Part shown: in pieces, positions 1 through 11,465 of the stretch
Numbering within the stretch: position 1 is the stretch's first letter
Layout of the letters: each line of letters begins with the position of its first letter
Source: VXLM01 sp034421575
GTDB taxonomy: Bacteria > Chloroflexota > Dehalococcoidia > Lucifugimonadales > VXLM01
Length of the DNA: 64,000 nt
Assembly: GCA_034421575.1 (NCBI GenBank)
Contig: DAOUKG010000057.1
Span: 1 to 64,000, forward strand
Direction of reading: 5' to 3'
The notes under the pieces: generated by a model
The model's input: only the letters and a program-made list of their open reading frames with translations
Told to the model about the DNA's origin: nothing
The model's database searches: none
Translations under genes and position numbers: made by a program

Positions 1-720
1 ACATTACAAGTTCCTCCTACCGAGTAGTCATGTCTTTTTACTACTCACAGGAGTACTACCCAAAGGCAAAAACGGTAATTAGTTGGAGCAGATGCCACAA
101 GGGTTGCCCCTACGATGGGCTGGCCGGGGGGTATTTTCAGTGGAATGGTTCATGTCGGTTGCCGCCGACACCACCTGGAATGGAAGTGGGGTTGGCACGA
201 GCCAGCAGGATCCGAGGACTGGATTCCGGCCCCGTATCGGAGTACGGGGCAAGCTCTTCGCGGGAATGACGGTGTGGGGGGCGGTATCGGGGACGGGCAA
301 CCACAAGGGTTGCCCCTACGACAGGTTGATGTGGTCTATTTTCGTAGGAATCGTTCGTGCAGTCTTGTGGCCTGCACACCGAGGGATGAAAATGGGGTTG
401 GCATGAGCCAGCAGGATCTGAGGACTGGATTCCGGCCCCGTATCGTGGTACGGGGTGACGTTCCTACGCCGGAATGACGGATGGTTGGGGGCGGTATCGG
501 GGACGGGCAACCACAAGGGCTGCCCCTACGATGGGCTGGCCGGGGGTATTTTCGTAGGAATCGTTCGTGCAGTCTTGTGGCCTGCACACCGAGGGATGAA
601 AATGGGCGCCGGTTCCTCCGTCGTCGATTTTCGCAAGGCAACGTCCGGGGATGGATTCCCGCTTTCGCGGGAATGACGGATGGTGGGGCGGTATCGGGGT
701 TATTTTCAGAGGAACGCTGA
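1..720. repeat. tandem repeat block, about 206-210 bp units
   Basis: Three imperfect units are seen. The anchor ccacaagggttgcccctacg (or one-base variants) starts at 95, 301 and 511, giving periods of 206 and 210. Each unit also holds a ggattccggccccgtatc...gggaatgacgg segment (about 221-271 and 428-480) and a gcctgcacaccgagggatga segment (about 371 and 581). Open frames here are short, run on both strands and encode only repeat-derived peptides, so I call no gene. The block probably continues left of the window. Confidence 0.8.
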
Positions 721-782
721 CACGGGGAATTTTTTCGTCCAGGTTTGATTCTCGGTCACGATACAAGCGTGGCTCTGGCCGT

Positions 783-905
783 ACGGTCTTGCGGTGATGG
801 ATTTTAGATTCCTCGCTGCGCTCGGAATGACAGAGAGGCGGGGGGCCAGACGGTAGCTATAATTCCGTTTTGCCTACCCCTGTCAGCCCCTGGCGGGGGA
901 GAGAT
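783..905. repeat. interspersed repeat, copy 1 of 2
   Basis: This stretch matches 22387-22506 along about 120 bases. Shared parts include gattttagattcctcgctgc, gctcggaatgaca, a central tagct...aaatccgttt/aattccgttt segment and a right end ggcggngagagatt. Two copies 21 kb apart with the same ends suggest a mobile or formerly mobile small element, not a gene. Confidence 0.75.
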
Positions 906-906
906 T

Positions 907-933
907 GTAGGGCGATTCGCGAATCGCCCCTAC
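907..933. terminator. near-perfect palindrome downstream of prfB
   Basis: The left arm gtagggcgattcg and right arm cgaatcgcccctac pair fully apart from one extra c, giving a stem of about 13 bp with almost no loop. It lies 50 bp past the prfB stop, in the gap where transcription from the minus strand would end, so it may act as a terminator or 3'-end stabiliser. No U-tract follows it, so terminator function is inferred only. Confidence 0.45.
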
Positions 934-982
934 GGGTGGTTATTTTCAGGGTAATGACAGCGAAGGACAATTGCTGCATAGC

Positions 983-2087
983 TCACTGACCTTTTCCTAG
1001 AGTGGTGGACAGAAAGGCGTCTATGAACCCATCGAGTTCCCCGTCGAGGACTCCTTCGGTGTCGGACGTTTCAAACCCGGTCCTGTGGTCTTTGACCATC
1101 TTATAGGGATGGAGGACGTAGCTCCTGATCTGGTTGCCCCATTCGGCGGAGACGTGCTCGCCGCGGATCTTGTCCATCTCCCTGGCGCGTTCGGCCATCT
1201 CACGCTCCAAGAGTCGGGCGGCGAGGATGTTCATGGCTATGGTGCGGTTCTGGTAGAGGGAGCGCTCGTTCTGGCAACTCGCCTTGATGCCGGTCGGGAC
1301 GTGGGTGATTCTCACGGCGGTGGAGTTCTTCTGCACGCTCTGGCCGCCCGCGCCACCGGCCTTGAAGACCTCGATCTTCAGGTCGGAGGGGTCTATCTCG
1401 ATGTCGACGCCCTCCTCGACCTGAGGGAGGACCTCGGCCAGGGCGAACGAGGTGTGCCGGGCGTGGTCGGAGTCGTAGGGAGAGAGACGCACGAGGCGGT
1501 GGACGCCCTTCTCGGCCTTGAGGTATCCGTAGGCGTAGTCGCCCTCCATCTGGATCGTGACGCTCTTGATTCCGGCGGTATCGCCGGGGGACATCTCGAC
1601 GACCTCTCGACGGTAACCTCTCAGTTCCGCCCAACGGAGGTACATCCGCATGAGCATCTCCGCCCAGTCCTGGGAGTCGACGCCGCCCGCTCCGGCATGG
1701 ATGGCGAGGATCGCGTTCCTCCGGTCGTGCGGGCCGGAAAGGGCCAGTGTGAACTCAAGGTCTGCGACGCTCTTGACCAGGTCGGCGAGCTCTTCGGTGA
1801 GGGTATCGAGAATCGAGTCGTCGTCTTCCTCGATAGACAGATCGACAAGCTCCAAGGCGGACTCCACCCTGCTTTCGAGGGAGCGCCATCGGTCGACTTC
1901 TCCCTTTAGGGCGGCCAGCTCCTTCATCTTGTCCTGGGCGCGCTGGGAGTCCTCCCAGAACGACTCGGCTACGGACTCGCGCTCCAGCACGTCGATGCGC
2001 TTTTCCTTGTCGGCAAGGTCAAAGACGCACCATGATCTGGGATATTTTTTCCCGTAGTGCGGACAGGTCGCCTCTCAGGTCTTGCAT
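983..2087 (-). CDS. prfB: peptide chain release factor 2, programmed +1 frameshift
   Basis: RF2 reads UAA and UGA and triggers peptide release. The product has the GGQ loop (AGGAGGQSVQKNS) and the RF family layout. It is made from two frames. A 22-codon leader from ATG 2087 ends CGT CTT TGA C. Skipping the T at 2021 moves into the long frame, starting D-L-A-D-K-E-K-R. The joined protein is about 367 residues, close to E. coli RF2 (365). Without the shift, the long frame lacks the usual N-terminal helix. As in other bacteria, low RF2 lets the ribosome pause at the UGA and shift, so the gene autoregulates. The upstream Shine-Dalgarno-like stimulator is weak (ATGGTG three bases before CTT). No strong SD precedes ATG 2087, so that start rests mainly on length. 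Confidence 0.95.
2018..2024 (-). promoter_or_regulatory. RF2 recoding site CTTTGAC
   Basis: The minus strand reads CGT CTT TGA C, the canonical RF2 slip sequence. The zero frame stops at TGA, and a +1 slip on CTT reads GAC (Asp) and continues into the release factor body. The codon before the slip and the in-frame ATG 22 codons upstream match the normal arrangement. Confidence 0.93.
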
Positions 2088-2129
2088 GGGCCGAATCGTT
2101 TCTCTATTGGGGCGAAAGCGGCGAGGCGG

Positions 2130-2282
2130 CTATGGAGTTGAGACACGCTCTGTTCCGGGGCCGCAACCCGACCTTCGAGTCATCATGCGGTCAACCCGCT
2201 TGATTATTAGGTAGAGGCCCGTCACGCCGAGCGTCAGCAACGCAACTCCAACGGACAGGATGGCGATAAGCTCAGGTGTCAT
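2130..2282 (-). CDS. small single-span membrane peptide (50 aa)
   Basis: A 50-codon frame starts ATG ACA CCT GAG and encodes MTPELIAILSVGVALLTLGV followed by TGLYLIIKRVDRMM, one clear hydrophobic helix with a basic end. A GGGGA Shine-Dalgarno lies five bases before the ATG. Small proteins beginning MTPE(M/L)IAI with one helix and a coiled tail occur in many bacteria. The tail after residue 35 here is short and may be degenerate. It lies 42 bp upstream of the prfB leader on the same strand, so the two may be cotranscribed. No function is known. Confidence 0.5.
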   Translation of the reverse strand: MTPELIAILSVGVALLTLGVTGLYLIIKRVDRMMTRRSGCGPGTERVSTP

Positions 2283-2652
2283 CACGTTCCCCGAAATCTA
2301 CGAACCTTGCCGATGCACTCCGTCGCACAGCATACCATCATTCTTGACCTCCATGATAGCACGATGCTACTCTGGCACCGCCAAACACGTAAGCCTTCAC
2401 GGGGCCGTTCCCATGCCCTCATGGGAATGGTGGCGGGTGCGTCGCGCCCCCGAGTGGCCCGTGAGGGAAGGAAGCGTGTTTGGCGATTCGCAACCTGTCC
2501 ACGAAGGGGCTTCTTCATGTCGGGGGTCGTCGATGCGCGTTGTGCACCTGTTTTTGCTTCCTCCGCGAACATGGGCAACTAAGCCTTTGTGATTCAAGGG
2601 GCTTGCGCCCTGCCGAAGAAGCCGTCGGCTGAGTTCGGAAGGAGGCAATTAA
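2283..2652. other. gene-free stretch with one hairpin
   Basis: I see no convincing gene. An 8-bp perfect stem, TTCCCATG (2408-2415) and CATGGGAA (2420-2427) with loop CCCT, stands out, but no T-run follows. The stretch lies between two divergent genes and should hold both promoters. I could not pick clear -35/-10 pairs. Confidence 0.4.
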
Positions 2653-3015
2653 ATGAATCGTCTACTGGCAGGAATTGCGGTCGCAGCAGTCGTAGTCGTA
2701 GGAATAATCGGAGTCATCCTCATTCTGCCCGCAGCCTTGGGGTTCTGCGATTTGATTGTAGTCTTGGCCGCCGCGATCGAGGTCGGTGAGAACGTCGTCG
2801 AAGCAGTCAATGAGTTCTTGGACAAGGACCCGGCCTCGTTGGTCGGAGACCTCCCCGACGATGCGCAAGGCGCGGCAAGGGCAGTAATCACCGCCGCCCA
2901 GGCGGTGGTAAGGGTCGCGGGTTCCGTGTTGGGGTTCGTCTTGCCGTCCGGCGTGCTGGGCGCGCTCACCGATGCTGTCAAGGGTATGGCGACAGTTTGC
3001 GAGACGCTCGGATAG
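2653..3015 (+). CDS. hypothetical protein with N-terminal membrane segment
   Basis: This 120-residue protein starts at ATG after a good ribosome site (ggaaggaggcaatta). Residues 5-30 are strongly hydrophobic (AGIAVAAVVVVGIIGVILIL) and would act as a signal anchor or uncleaved signal. A second hydrophobic patch covers about 34-42, and the rest is a small, acidic, alanine- and valine-rich domain. I recognise no family. It stands alone between prfB and a minus-strand pair. A small membrane-anchored or secreted protein is the most that can be said. Confidence 0.6.
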   Translation: MNRLLAGIAVAAVVVVGIIGVILILPAALGFCDLIVVLAAAIEVGENVVEAVNEFLDKDPASLVGDLPDDAQGAARAVITAAQAVVRVAGSVLGFVLPSGVLGALTDAVKGMATVCETLG

Positions 3016-3065
3016 GGGTACGCGCGGTCTGTAGCCGCACCTCGAACCCGTGACAAAAGCACACC

Positions 3066-3290
3066 TTACAGAGAGAACACTGGTACCGATCTGTGCTCTT
3101 CCGGCTTGAGGTCATTTGTGACGATCTCGTCCATCGACTTCAGGGCATCAGGACCGAAGAACACTTCGCCGCATTGGGTGCAGACTTCCGCGGGGACGTT
3201 GCGAAGGATGTACATCTCTCCGTCCCAGCGGTGGATATGCTCTACGCGGCGTTCCTCAATGGAGCCTTTGCAGAATGGGCAGGTTGTCAC
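3066..3290 (-). CDS. YgiT-type zinc finger protein
   Basis: This 74-residue protein has two CxxC pairs, CPFC (4-7) and CTQC in its middle, then GEVFFGPDAL. That is the fold of the N-terminal zinc domain of MqsA/YgiT antitoxins. The usual C-terminal helix-turn-helix DNA-binding domain is absent, and no MqsR or HigB-like toxin gene lies beside it, so a stand-alone zinc-ribbon protein is the safe call. The start is GTG at 3290 with GGGGAGAG upstream. It begins 33 bp after the uvrA stop on the same strand and may be cotranscribed with it. Confidence 0.75.
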   Translation of the reverse strand: MTTCPFCKGSIEERRVEHIHRWDGEMYILRNVPAEVCTQCGEVFFGPDALKSMDEIVTNDLKPEEHRSVPVFSL

Positions 3291-3323
3291 CGGAATTCTC
3301 TCTCCCCGACTGCCGAAGGAACG

Positions 3324-6404
<3,081 letters not shown>

Positions 6405-6646
6405 CCACGCCTCCTGCAGTGTGGAGCGTACGACTGAGTCTTGACCTCGAAGGGTTAGTCCAGCGGAGTTTCTTAGTCGCACATGCCGATGTCAATTCTA
6501 GCACCTGAGACGACTATACGGAACCGTTTGAGCGATGGTTTTCGGACAATTGTTCTGTGCGCCGGCCCCTTACCGCTCTGCATCTCCCGCCCCTATGGTA
6601 GAATCCCCCCAAGCACAACCTGACCAAAGATACCGGAGGGGCGACG

Positions 6647-7021
6647 ATGGCCGGAGAGATGACGATCGAGATACTGGACGACTTCGCGAACGGGTGGAAC
6701 GAGCACGACCTCGATAAGCTGATGTCGCACATGACGCAGGACTGCGTATTCGAGCTGTCGGCGGGGCCGGAGGCGTGGGGCGCGCGCTTCGAGGGCTACG
6801 ACAACGTTCGCGAGGGCTACAAGCGTGTGTTGGACATGTTCCCCGACGGGCAGTGGGCGGAGCCGAGCCACTTCATCGCGGGGGACCGGGGGGTTACGCA
6901 GTGGACGTTCCGCGCGACAGGGGCCGACGGCGCCCAGGTGGAGGTCAACGGCTGCGACCTGTTCCATTTCGAGGGCGACAAGATCAGGGTCAAGAACTCG
7001 TTTCGGAAGATCCGGTCGTAG
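6647..7021 (+). CDS. SnoaL/NTF2-like protein
   Basis: This 124-residue protein has the pattern of the SnoaL-like NTF2 fold: an N-terminal helix with FANGWNEHDLDKLMSHMTQDC, then E...G.A..AR..G.D.VREGYKRVLDMFPDG, and a long sheet ending in FEGDKIRVKNSFRK. Members are small cone-shaped enzymes (isomerases, cyclases) or binding proteins, so the substrate cannot be told. The start follows accggaggggcgacg, a strong ribosome site. It is a single-gene unit, divergent from uvrA. Confidence 0.8.
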   Translation: MAGEMTIEILDDFANGWNEHDLDKLMSHMTQDCVFELSAGPEAWGARFEGYDNVREGYKRVLDMFPDGQWAEPSHFIAGDRGVTQWTFRATGADGAQVEVNGCDLFHFEGDKIRVKNSFRKIRS

Positions 7022-7405
7022 GGGCTGAATCGGGCACTTTAGTGAGTCACCCGCTCATGCTTCGACAGGCTTCTAAGTAACTGTTCAGGACGAGGGGATT
7101 CACCACAGAGGGCACAGAGACCACAGAGTGGGGAGAAAGAGGTCGTTTTCAAAGCAGATATTTCCACTTGTACGGCCCCGCGCACGGGGCATAACGCTGC
7201 TTTCAAGTAACTGCAAGAACCCCCTCTCTGTATCTCTCCCCCGGCGGGGGAGAGATTGGTGGTCGTGTATCCTCCGGCGGGGGCTGAGTGTATCCTCCGG
7301 CGGGGGCTGACAGGGGTAGGTATTTACCCTCACCCCAGCCCTCTCCCGCGAACGGGAGAGGGGGTTACGCAAAAGGTCTGCCTTCGCGGGAATGACGGAT
7401 AGGAC
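7022..7405. repeat. composite intergenic repeat block
   Basis: No gene is seen. In order there are: taactgttcaggacgaggg and a caccacagagggcacagaga segment (7077-7140, repeated at 23812-23870); ccccgcgcacggggcataac (7174-7193); the palindromic element cccctctctgtatctctccc plus ccggcgggggagagatt (7221-7257); a duplicated tgtatcctccggcgggggctga (7267-7310); and a ccctctcccg...cgggagaggg palindrome (7340-7365). The second half of the block reappears in the same order at 22071-22217 and in part at 23952-23989. Confidence 0.8.
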
Positions 7406-8428
7406 CTACTCCACCCAGACCTCTTCGAAGAGGCGGAGCCAGTTGCCGCCGAGGATCTTGTGGATGTCCTCGTCGGAGTAGCCTCGGATGAGGAGGGCTT
7501 CGGACATGACGGCCAGGTTCGCGGGGGTCTCCAGCTCGTCGGGGTAGAGGTCGCGCCATGGCTTGGGCTTTTCGTCCACCTGGGTGAAGGTGGAGGGGAA
7601 CTTGGTACCCTGCTGCGAGCCGATGTAGCGCCAGAACTCTTCCGGCTGGTCCTGGGTATGGTCCGTGCCGATGGCGACGTGGTCAATGCCCACCATGTCA
7701 ACGAGGTGGTCAATGGCGTCGAGGTAGTCCGCGAGGTTCGAATCGAATGAGTGCTTCAGGAAGGTTCGGATGCACGTCGCGCCGATGACGCCGCCCTTCT
7801 CGGCCATGAGCTTTATCGCCTCGTCGGTCTTGTTGCGGCGGTGGTCGTAGTACGACTTCGCGTTGGCGTGAGTGATGGCGACGGGCTTGTCGGAGACCTC
7901 AATGGCGTCCATCGTGGTGGCCATGCCGACGTGCGAGAGGTCGATGAGAATTCCGATGCGGTTCATCTCCTTGACGGCATCGACTCCGAAGTTGGTGAGG
8001 CCGCCGTCCTGGCGCTCCATGCAGCCGTCGCCCAGGAGGTTGCGCTCGTGGTACGTGACCTGCGCGATTCGCACTCCCAGCCGGTGAAAGAGTTCAAGCC
8101 GGTCGAGGCGGTTCTCGATGGGCGAGGTATTCTGCCAGCCGAGGATGATGCCGGTCTTTCCCTCGCGCTTGGCGCGGTGGATGTCCTCGACGTTCTCAAC
8201 GAGCAGAATGCGAGCGGAACGCTCTCGGAACCGGACCAGCCACCTTGAGATGTGGTCCAAGGTCTCGCGGTAGTTTTCCCACGTGGCGATCGTCGCGTTG
8301 ATGGCGGTTACGCCTCCGTCGTTGAGACTCACGTATACCTCGTCGCTGTCCCAGTTGCTCACATTCAGGCCGTCGATTACGACGGCCTCATAGTACATAC
8401 GCAGCGCCCGCTCCGAGACCAGTGTCAT
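7406..8428 (-). CDS. membrane dipeptidase (M19) family protein, variant metal site
   Basis: The 340-residue protein follows the M19 renal dipeptidase fold from start to end. The start at 8428 is set by GGAGG six bases upstream; longer frames reach 8479. Landmarks are IDGLNVSNWD, GIILGWQNTSPIE, LIDLSHVG, AITHANA and IGTDHTQ. In classical dipeptidases the first is DGHND, giving two metal ligands, and the second carries the bridging Glu. Here these are L/V and Q, while the two later histidines (LSH, ITH) are kept. It may therefore bind one metal or act on other substrates. It stands alone, with repeat blocks on both sides. Confidence 0.88.
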   Translation of the reverse strand: MTLVSERALRMYYEAVVIDGLNVSNWDSDEVYVSLNDGGVTAINATIATWENYRETLDHISRWLVRFRERSARILLVENVEDIHRAKREGKTGIILGWQNTSPIENRLDRLELFHRLGVRIAQVTYHERNLLGDGCMERQDGGLTNFGVDAVKEMNRIGILIDLSHVGMATTMDAIEVSDKPVAITHANAKSYYDHRRNKTDEAIKLMAEKGGVIGATCIRTFLKHSFDSNLADYLDAIDHLVDMVGIDHVAIGTDHTQDQPEEFWRYIGSQQGTKFPSTFTQVDEKPKPWRDLYPDELETPANLAVMSEALLIRGYSDEDIHKILGGNWLRLFEEVWVE

Positions 8429-8512
8429 GTCACCCTCCATCACGTGACGTTGGAATATGAGCGAGTGTATCAACGGCACTTCGGAGCGTCAAACGGGGGG
8501 GCGAGTGAAAAG

Positions 8513-8580
8513 AAAGTAGAAAGTATTGCATGACGCGCCCTGTCCGATTCAAACTCCCTACACAATACTCTCTCCTTTCC
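8513..8580. repeat. imperfect inverted repeat, copy 1
   Basis: Left arm aaagtagaaagtattgca and right arm acacaatactctctccttt pair imperfectly. The arms match those of the more perfect element at 9426-9530. It sits in the promoter region between the M19 gene and mazG. Confidence 0.6.
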
Positions 8581-8623
8581 AGCTTCGGTGTACAGTCCAC
8601 CCGGTGGATGGTAACCTACCCTC

Positions 8624-9403
8624 ATGCCGCAGGAGTTCCCTCCCACACTTGAAGGCCTGTTGGCGTTGTGCGCCCATCTGCGCGGGCCCGGCGGGTGCCC
8701 GTGGGACGGGGAGCAGACGCACGAGTCGCTCAAGCCGATGCTGCTGGAGGAGGTCTACGAGCTTCTCGACGCCATCGACGGGGGCAAGGCCGAGGAGATC
8801 GCGGAGGAGTTGGGGGACGTCCTCTACCACCTCGTGTACCAGATTCGGATCGGAGACGAGGCGGGCAACTTCAACGCGGAGGACGTGGCGGGGGGCGTTC
8901 GCGACAAGCTGATGCGGAGGCATCCACACGTCTTCGGGGACGCGACGGTCAAGGACTCGGGAGAGGTGGCGGCCCGGTGGGACGACATCAAGCGCGCCGA
9001 GCCGTCCAACAAAGACAAGGGCACCCTGGACGGGATACCGCGAGCGATGCCCTCCCTGGCGTACGCCCAGGCGCTCGGCAACCGGGCGTCCAAGGTCGGG
9101 TTCGAGTGGGACGACTTCGGCGGAGTGCTCGACAAGGTCCGGGAGGAGCTCGACGAGCTGCAGCGGGCGAAGACCCCGCAGGAGCGCGAGGCTGAGTATG
9201 GCGACGTGCTCTTCACGCTGGTCAACGTGGCCCGCTGGCTCAAGGTAGACGCCGAGGACTCGCTGCGGGCCACGGGGCACAGGTTTCGCGCCCGGTTCAG
9301 TCACATGGAGCAACTTGCCCGTGAGCGCGGCCAATCGGTGTCCGACCTGTCGTTCGACGAGAAGGAAGCCCTTTGGGTCGAGGCGAAACGAGTGGTAGGA
9401 TAG
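8624..9403 (+). CDS. mazG: nucleoside triphosphate pyrophosphohydrolase
   Basis: MazG cleaves (d)NTPs to NMP and pyrophosphate, cleaning damaged nucleotides and lowering (p)ppGpp. The 259-residue protein has two MazG domains. The first shows LRGPGGCPWDGEQTHESLKP, EEVYELLDAI and EELGDVLYHLV, which carry the EExx(x)E/ExxD metal ligands. The second has a similar EELDELQRA...EREAEYGDVLFTLVN helix set. The length matches the standard bacterial enzyme. No Shine-Dalgarno precedes the ATG. The next gene downstream is separated by an inverted repeat. Confidence 0.95.
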   Translation: MPQEFPPTLEGLLALCAHLRGPGGCPWDGEQTHESLKPMLLEEVYELLDAIDGGKAEEIAEELGDVLYHLVYQIRIGDEAGNFNAEDVAGGVRDKLMRRHPHVFGDATVKDSGEVAARWDDIKRAEPSNKDKGTLDGIPRAMPSLAYAQALGNRASKVGFEWDDFGGVLDKVREELDELQRAKTPQEREAEYGDVLFTLVNVARWLKVDAEDSLRATGHRFRARFSHMEQLARERGQSVSDLSFDEKEALWVEAKRVVG

Positions 9404-9425
9404 GGGGAAATTACACAGAGCGAAG

Positions 9426-9530
9426 AAAGTAGAGAGTATTGCGTAGAAAGCAGCCGGGAGAGCAGGCTGCCTGGTGGAACGCGGGCGACTCTGAAGAACG
9501 CCTCACCCGATACGCAATACTCTCTACTCA
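9426..9530. repeat. 18-bp perfect inverted repeat element with inner hairpin
   Basis: Arm agtagagagtattgcgta (9428-9445) is perfectly complementary to tacgcaatactctctact (9511-9528). Inside is a second stem, gcagcc...ggctgc (about 9450-9470). A degenerate copy lies at 8513-8580, and one arm fragment (gaagaaagtagag) lies near 19537-19549. The layout resembles a small non-autonomous element or a structured 3' UTR of mazG. Confidence 0.75.
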
Positions 9531-9549
9531 CTTTGAGATTGGAGACGAC

Positions 9550-10740
9550 ATGACCCTTCCTGAACGTATGAAGTTCGGCATCTTCCTGGCGCCGTTCCAC
9601 GTGCTGGGCGAGAATCCCACGCTCGGCTTGGAGCGCGACCTCGAACTCATCCAGTGGCTTGATTACCTTGGGTTCGACGAAGCGTGGATAGGAGAGCACC
9701 ACACGGCGGGATGGGAGACCATCGCCTCGCCGGAGGTGTTCATGGGGGTCGCTGCGGAGCGGACGAAGTACATCAACCTCGGGACGGGGGTCATCAGCCT
9801 GCCGTACCACCATCCGCTCATGGTGGCGAACCGGATGGTGCTGCTCGACCACCTCACGAGAGGGCGCGTGATGCTCGGCGTGGGGCCCGGGGCGCTGACG
9901 ACGGACGCCTACATGCTTGGCATCGACCCGCTCACGCAGCGCAACCGCATGGGCGAGTCGTTCGACATCATCATGCGGCTGCTGACGGAGACGGAGCCGA
10001 TAACCTACGAGTCGGACTGGTTCACGCTCAACGAGGCGCGTCTGCACCTCCAGCCGTATACGAAGCCACACTTCCCCGTGGCAGTCGCGGCGGCGATGTC
10101 GCCGTCGGGCATGGAGCTTGCAGGAAGGCACGGCGCGTCGGTGCTCTCCATTGCGGACCCTACCGTCATGAAGCGGCATGACGCGCGGAGCCTCAACGAC
10201 TTCTGGTCCATCGCGGAGGAGACGGCGGAACGTCACGGCAAGCAGATGGACCGCAGCGAGTGGAGACTGGTCATCCACGCTTTCCTGGCCGACTCGAAGA
10301 AGGAGGCCGTGGAGGCGGCGCGGGCCGGGTCCACCAGCTTCCAACGGCACTATTTCGAGACGGTGATGGGCCACGAACCGCTCCACGACGGGCCGGGTGA
10401 GGAGACCATCGACGCGGCGACCGAGTCGGGACGGTGGGTCGTCGGAACGCCCGACGACCTGGTGGAGACCATCCACCGGCTCGATGAGGAAAGCGGCGGG
10501 TTCGGGGGGATACTCTTCGTGGCGACCGAATGGGGCAACCGCGAGCAGGTGATGAGGAGCTACGAGCTCATCGCCCGCTATGTCGTGCCGCAGTTCCAGA
10601 ACTCCCTGCATAACCTGACTGCGTCGGAGAAGTGGTCCATCGAGAAGCGAGACCACCTGAAGGACCTGCGAACCAATGCTCTCAAGAAGGCGGGCACCGA
10701 CTACGAGGCGCGCCGGCGCGGGGGGAGCCCGTCAGGATAG
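9550..10740 (+). CDS. LLM-class flavin-dependent oxidoreductase (luciferase-like)
   Basis: This 396-residue protein is a bacterial luciferase-fold TIM barrel using FMN or F420. Diagnostic features are MKFGIFLAPFHVLGENP at the start, LDYLGFDEAWIGEHH, INLGTGVISLPYHHPLMVANRMVLLDHLTRGR split by one strand, and the C-terminal VVGTPDDLVETIHRL. ATG 9550 has GGAG five bases upstream; the frame stays open to 9439 but that part is repeat sequence. SAR202-type genomes carry many such monooxygenases, thought to attack recalcitrant organic matter. The substrate is unknown, and a cupin gene follows on the same strand. Confidence 0.92.
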   Translation: MTLPERMKFGIFLAPFHVLGENPTLGLERDLELIQWLDYLGFDEAWIGEHHTAGWETIASPEVFMGVAAERTKYINLGTGVISLPYHHPLMVANRMVLLDHLTRGRVMLGVGPGALTTDAYMLGIDPLTQRNRMGESFDIIMRLLTETEPITYESDWFTLNEARLHLQPYTKPHFPVAVAAAMSPSGMELAGRHGASVLSIADPTVMKRHDARSLNDFWSIAEETAERHGKQMDRSEWRLVIHAFLADSKKEAVEAARAGSTSFQRHYFETVMGHEPLHDGPGEETIDAATESGRWVVGTPDDLVETIHRLDEESGGFGGILFVATEWGNREQVMRSYELIARYVVPQFQNSLHNLTASEKWSIEKRDHLKDLRTNALKKAGTDYEARRRGGSPSG

Positions 10741-10788
10741 TCGTCCGAACAAGTAGGTAGTCAACACAGTCTTGATATATTATGAATC

Positions 10789-10825
10789 ACCCTCACCCTA
10801 GCCCTCTCCCACGACGGGAGAGGGG
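10789..10825. repeat. ccctctcccg palindromic repeat
   Basis: The sequence ccctcaccctagccctctcc followed by cacgacgggagagggg forms a short stem. The same element recurs at about 7328, 18030, 18125 and 22151. It lies between the oxidoreductase and cupin genes. Confidence 0.7.
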
Positions 10826-10922
10826 AGAAATCGATATCTGTCTGGTTTGTAATATTCGAGTTGACTGAGTACTAGGACCCACAACACATTACGCAACAAT
10901 CACTACACAATAGGAGATCAAG

Positions 10923-11297
10923 ATGGCCTATTTCACCGACATTCTCAAGGTCAATCCGGTTGAGATCGTGCCGGGAGTGCGGATCCGCACTCTGTGGGGC
11001 GACAAGGTGATGATGAGTCTGATCGAGACCGACCCGCACACGGACGTGCCCGAGCACACGCATCCGCACGAGCAGGCGGGCATGGTGCTCGAAGGCGAGT
11101 TCGACATGACCATCGGCGGAGAGCGCCAGACGATGAAGCGCGGGATGTCGTACGTCATCCCCGGCGGGGTGCCTCATGCCCTGTACGGTGGGCCGGACAA
11201 GGGTCTCGTGCTCGACATCTTCTCGCCGCCTCGCGAGGACTACAAGGAGCGCATCGCGGAGTCTATCGACCCCGCGTGGGAGAAGACGGAGGGATAG
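10923..11297 (+). CDS. cupin domain protein
   Basis: This 124-residue single-domain cupin has motif 1 as HTHPHEQAGMVLEGE (metal-binding His/His/Glu) and motif 2 as PGGVPHALYGG (His). Such proteins are small dioxygenases, isomerases or sensors, and the fold alone does not give the substrate. taggagatcaag precedes the ATG. It follows the luciferase-like gene on the same strand, but a repeat lies between, so an operon is uncertain. A hairpin that looks like a terminator lies 30 bp past the stop. Confidence 0.9.
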   Translation: MAYFTDILKVNPVEIVPGVRIRTLWGDKVMMSLIETDPHTDVPEHTHPHEQAGMVLEGEFDMTIGGERQTMKRGMSYVIPGGVPHALYGGPDKGLVLDIFSPPREDYKERIAESIDPAWEKTEG

Positions 11298-11327
11298 GGG
11301 GGAGCCTGCTTCGTCGGGTAGTCGTCG

Positions 11328-11352
11328 AAAGGACGCCATTGAGAGTCCTTTT
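11328..11352 (+). terminator. possible intrinsic terminator after cupin gene
   Basis: AAAGGAC (11328-11334) pairs with GTCCTTT (11345-11351) around a 10-base loop, ending in TTTT. The U-tract is short, but the position just after the cupin stop fits a terminator. Confidence 0.5.
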
Positions 11353-11465
11353 GGCGAACCTGAGGCTTTACAAACTTCTCTCAACCCTGAAGCCGTGAGC
11401 TATTGGGTGAACCCTCGAATGGCAGACCACCAAGAGGTTCCATCAGGTTGATGTCATTGCCGATT

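Noticed and set aside
3066..3290. MqsRA toxin-antitoxin system
   Set aside because: Only the zinc domain of YgiT/MqsA is present. No MqsR-like gene or HTH domain lies beside it.
7022..7405. Possible CRISPR array from repeated palindromes
   Set aside because: The repeats are of different types, with no regular spacers and no cas genes.
9301..10656. 451-codon open frame antisense to the luciferase-like gene
   Set aside because: It is Arg/His/Val-rich without motifs. The plus strand encodes a clear LLM protein with conserved residues.
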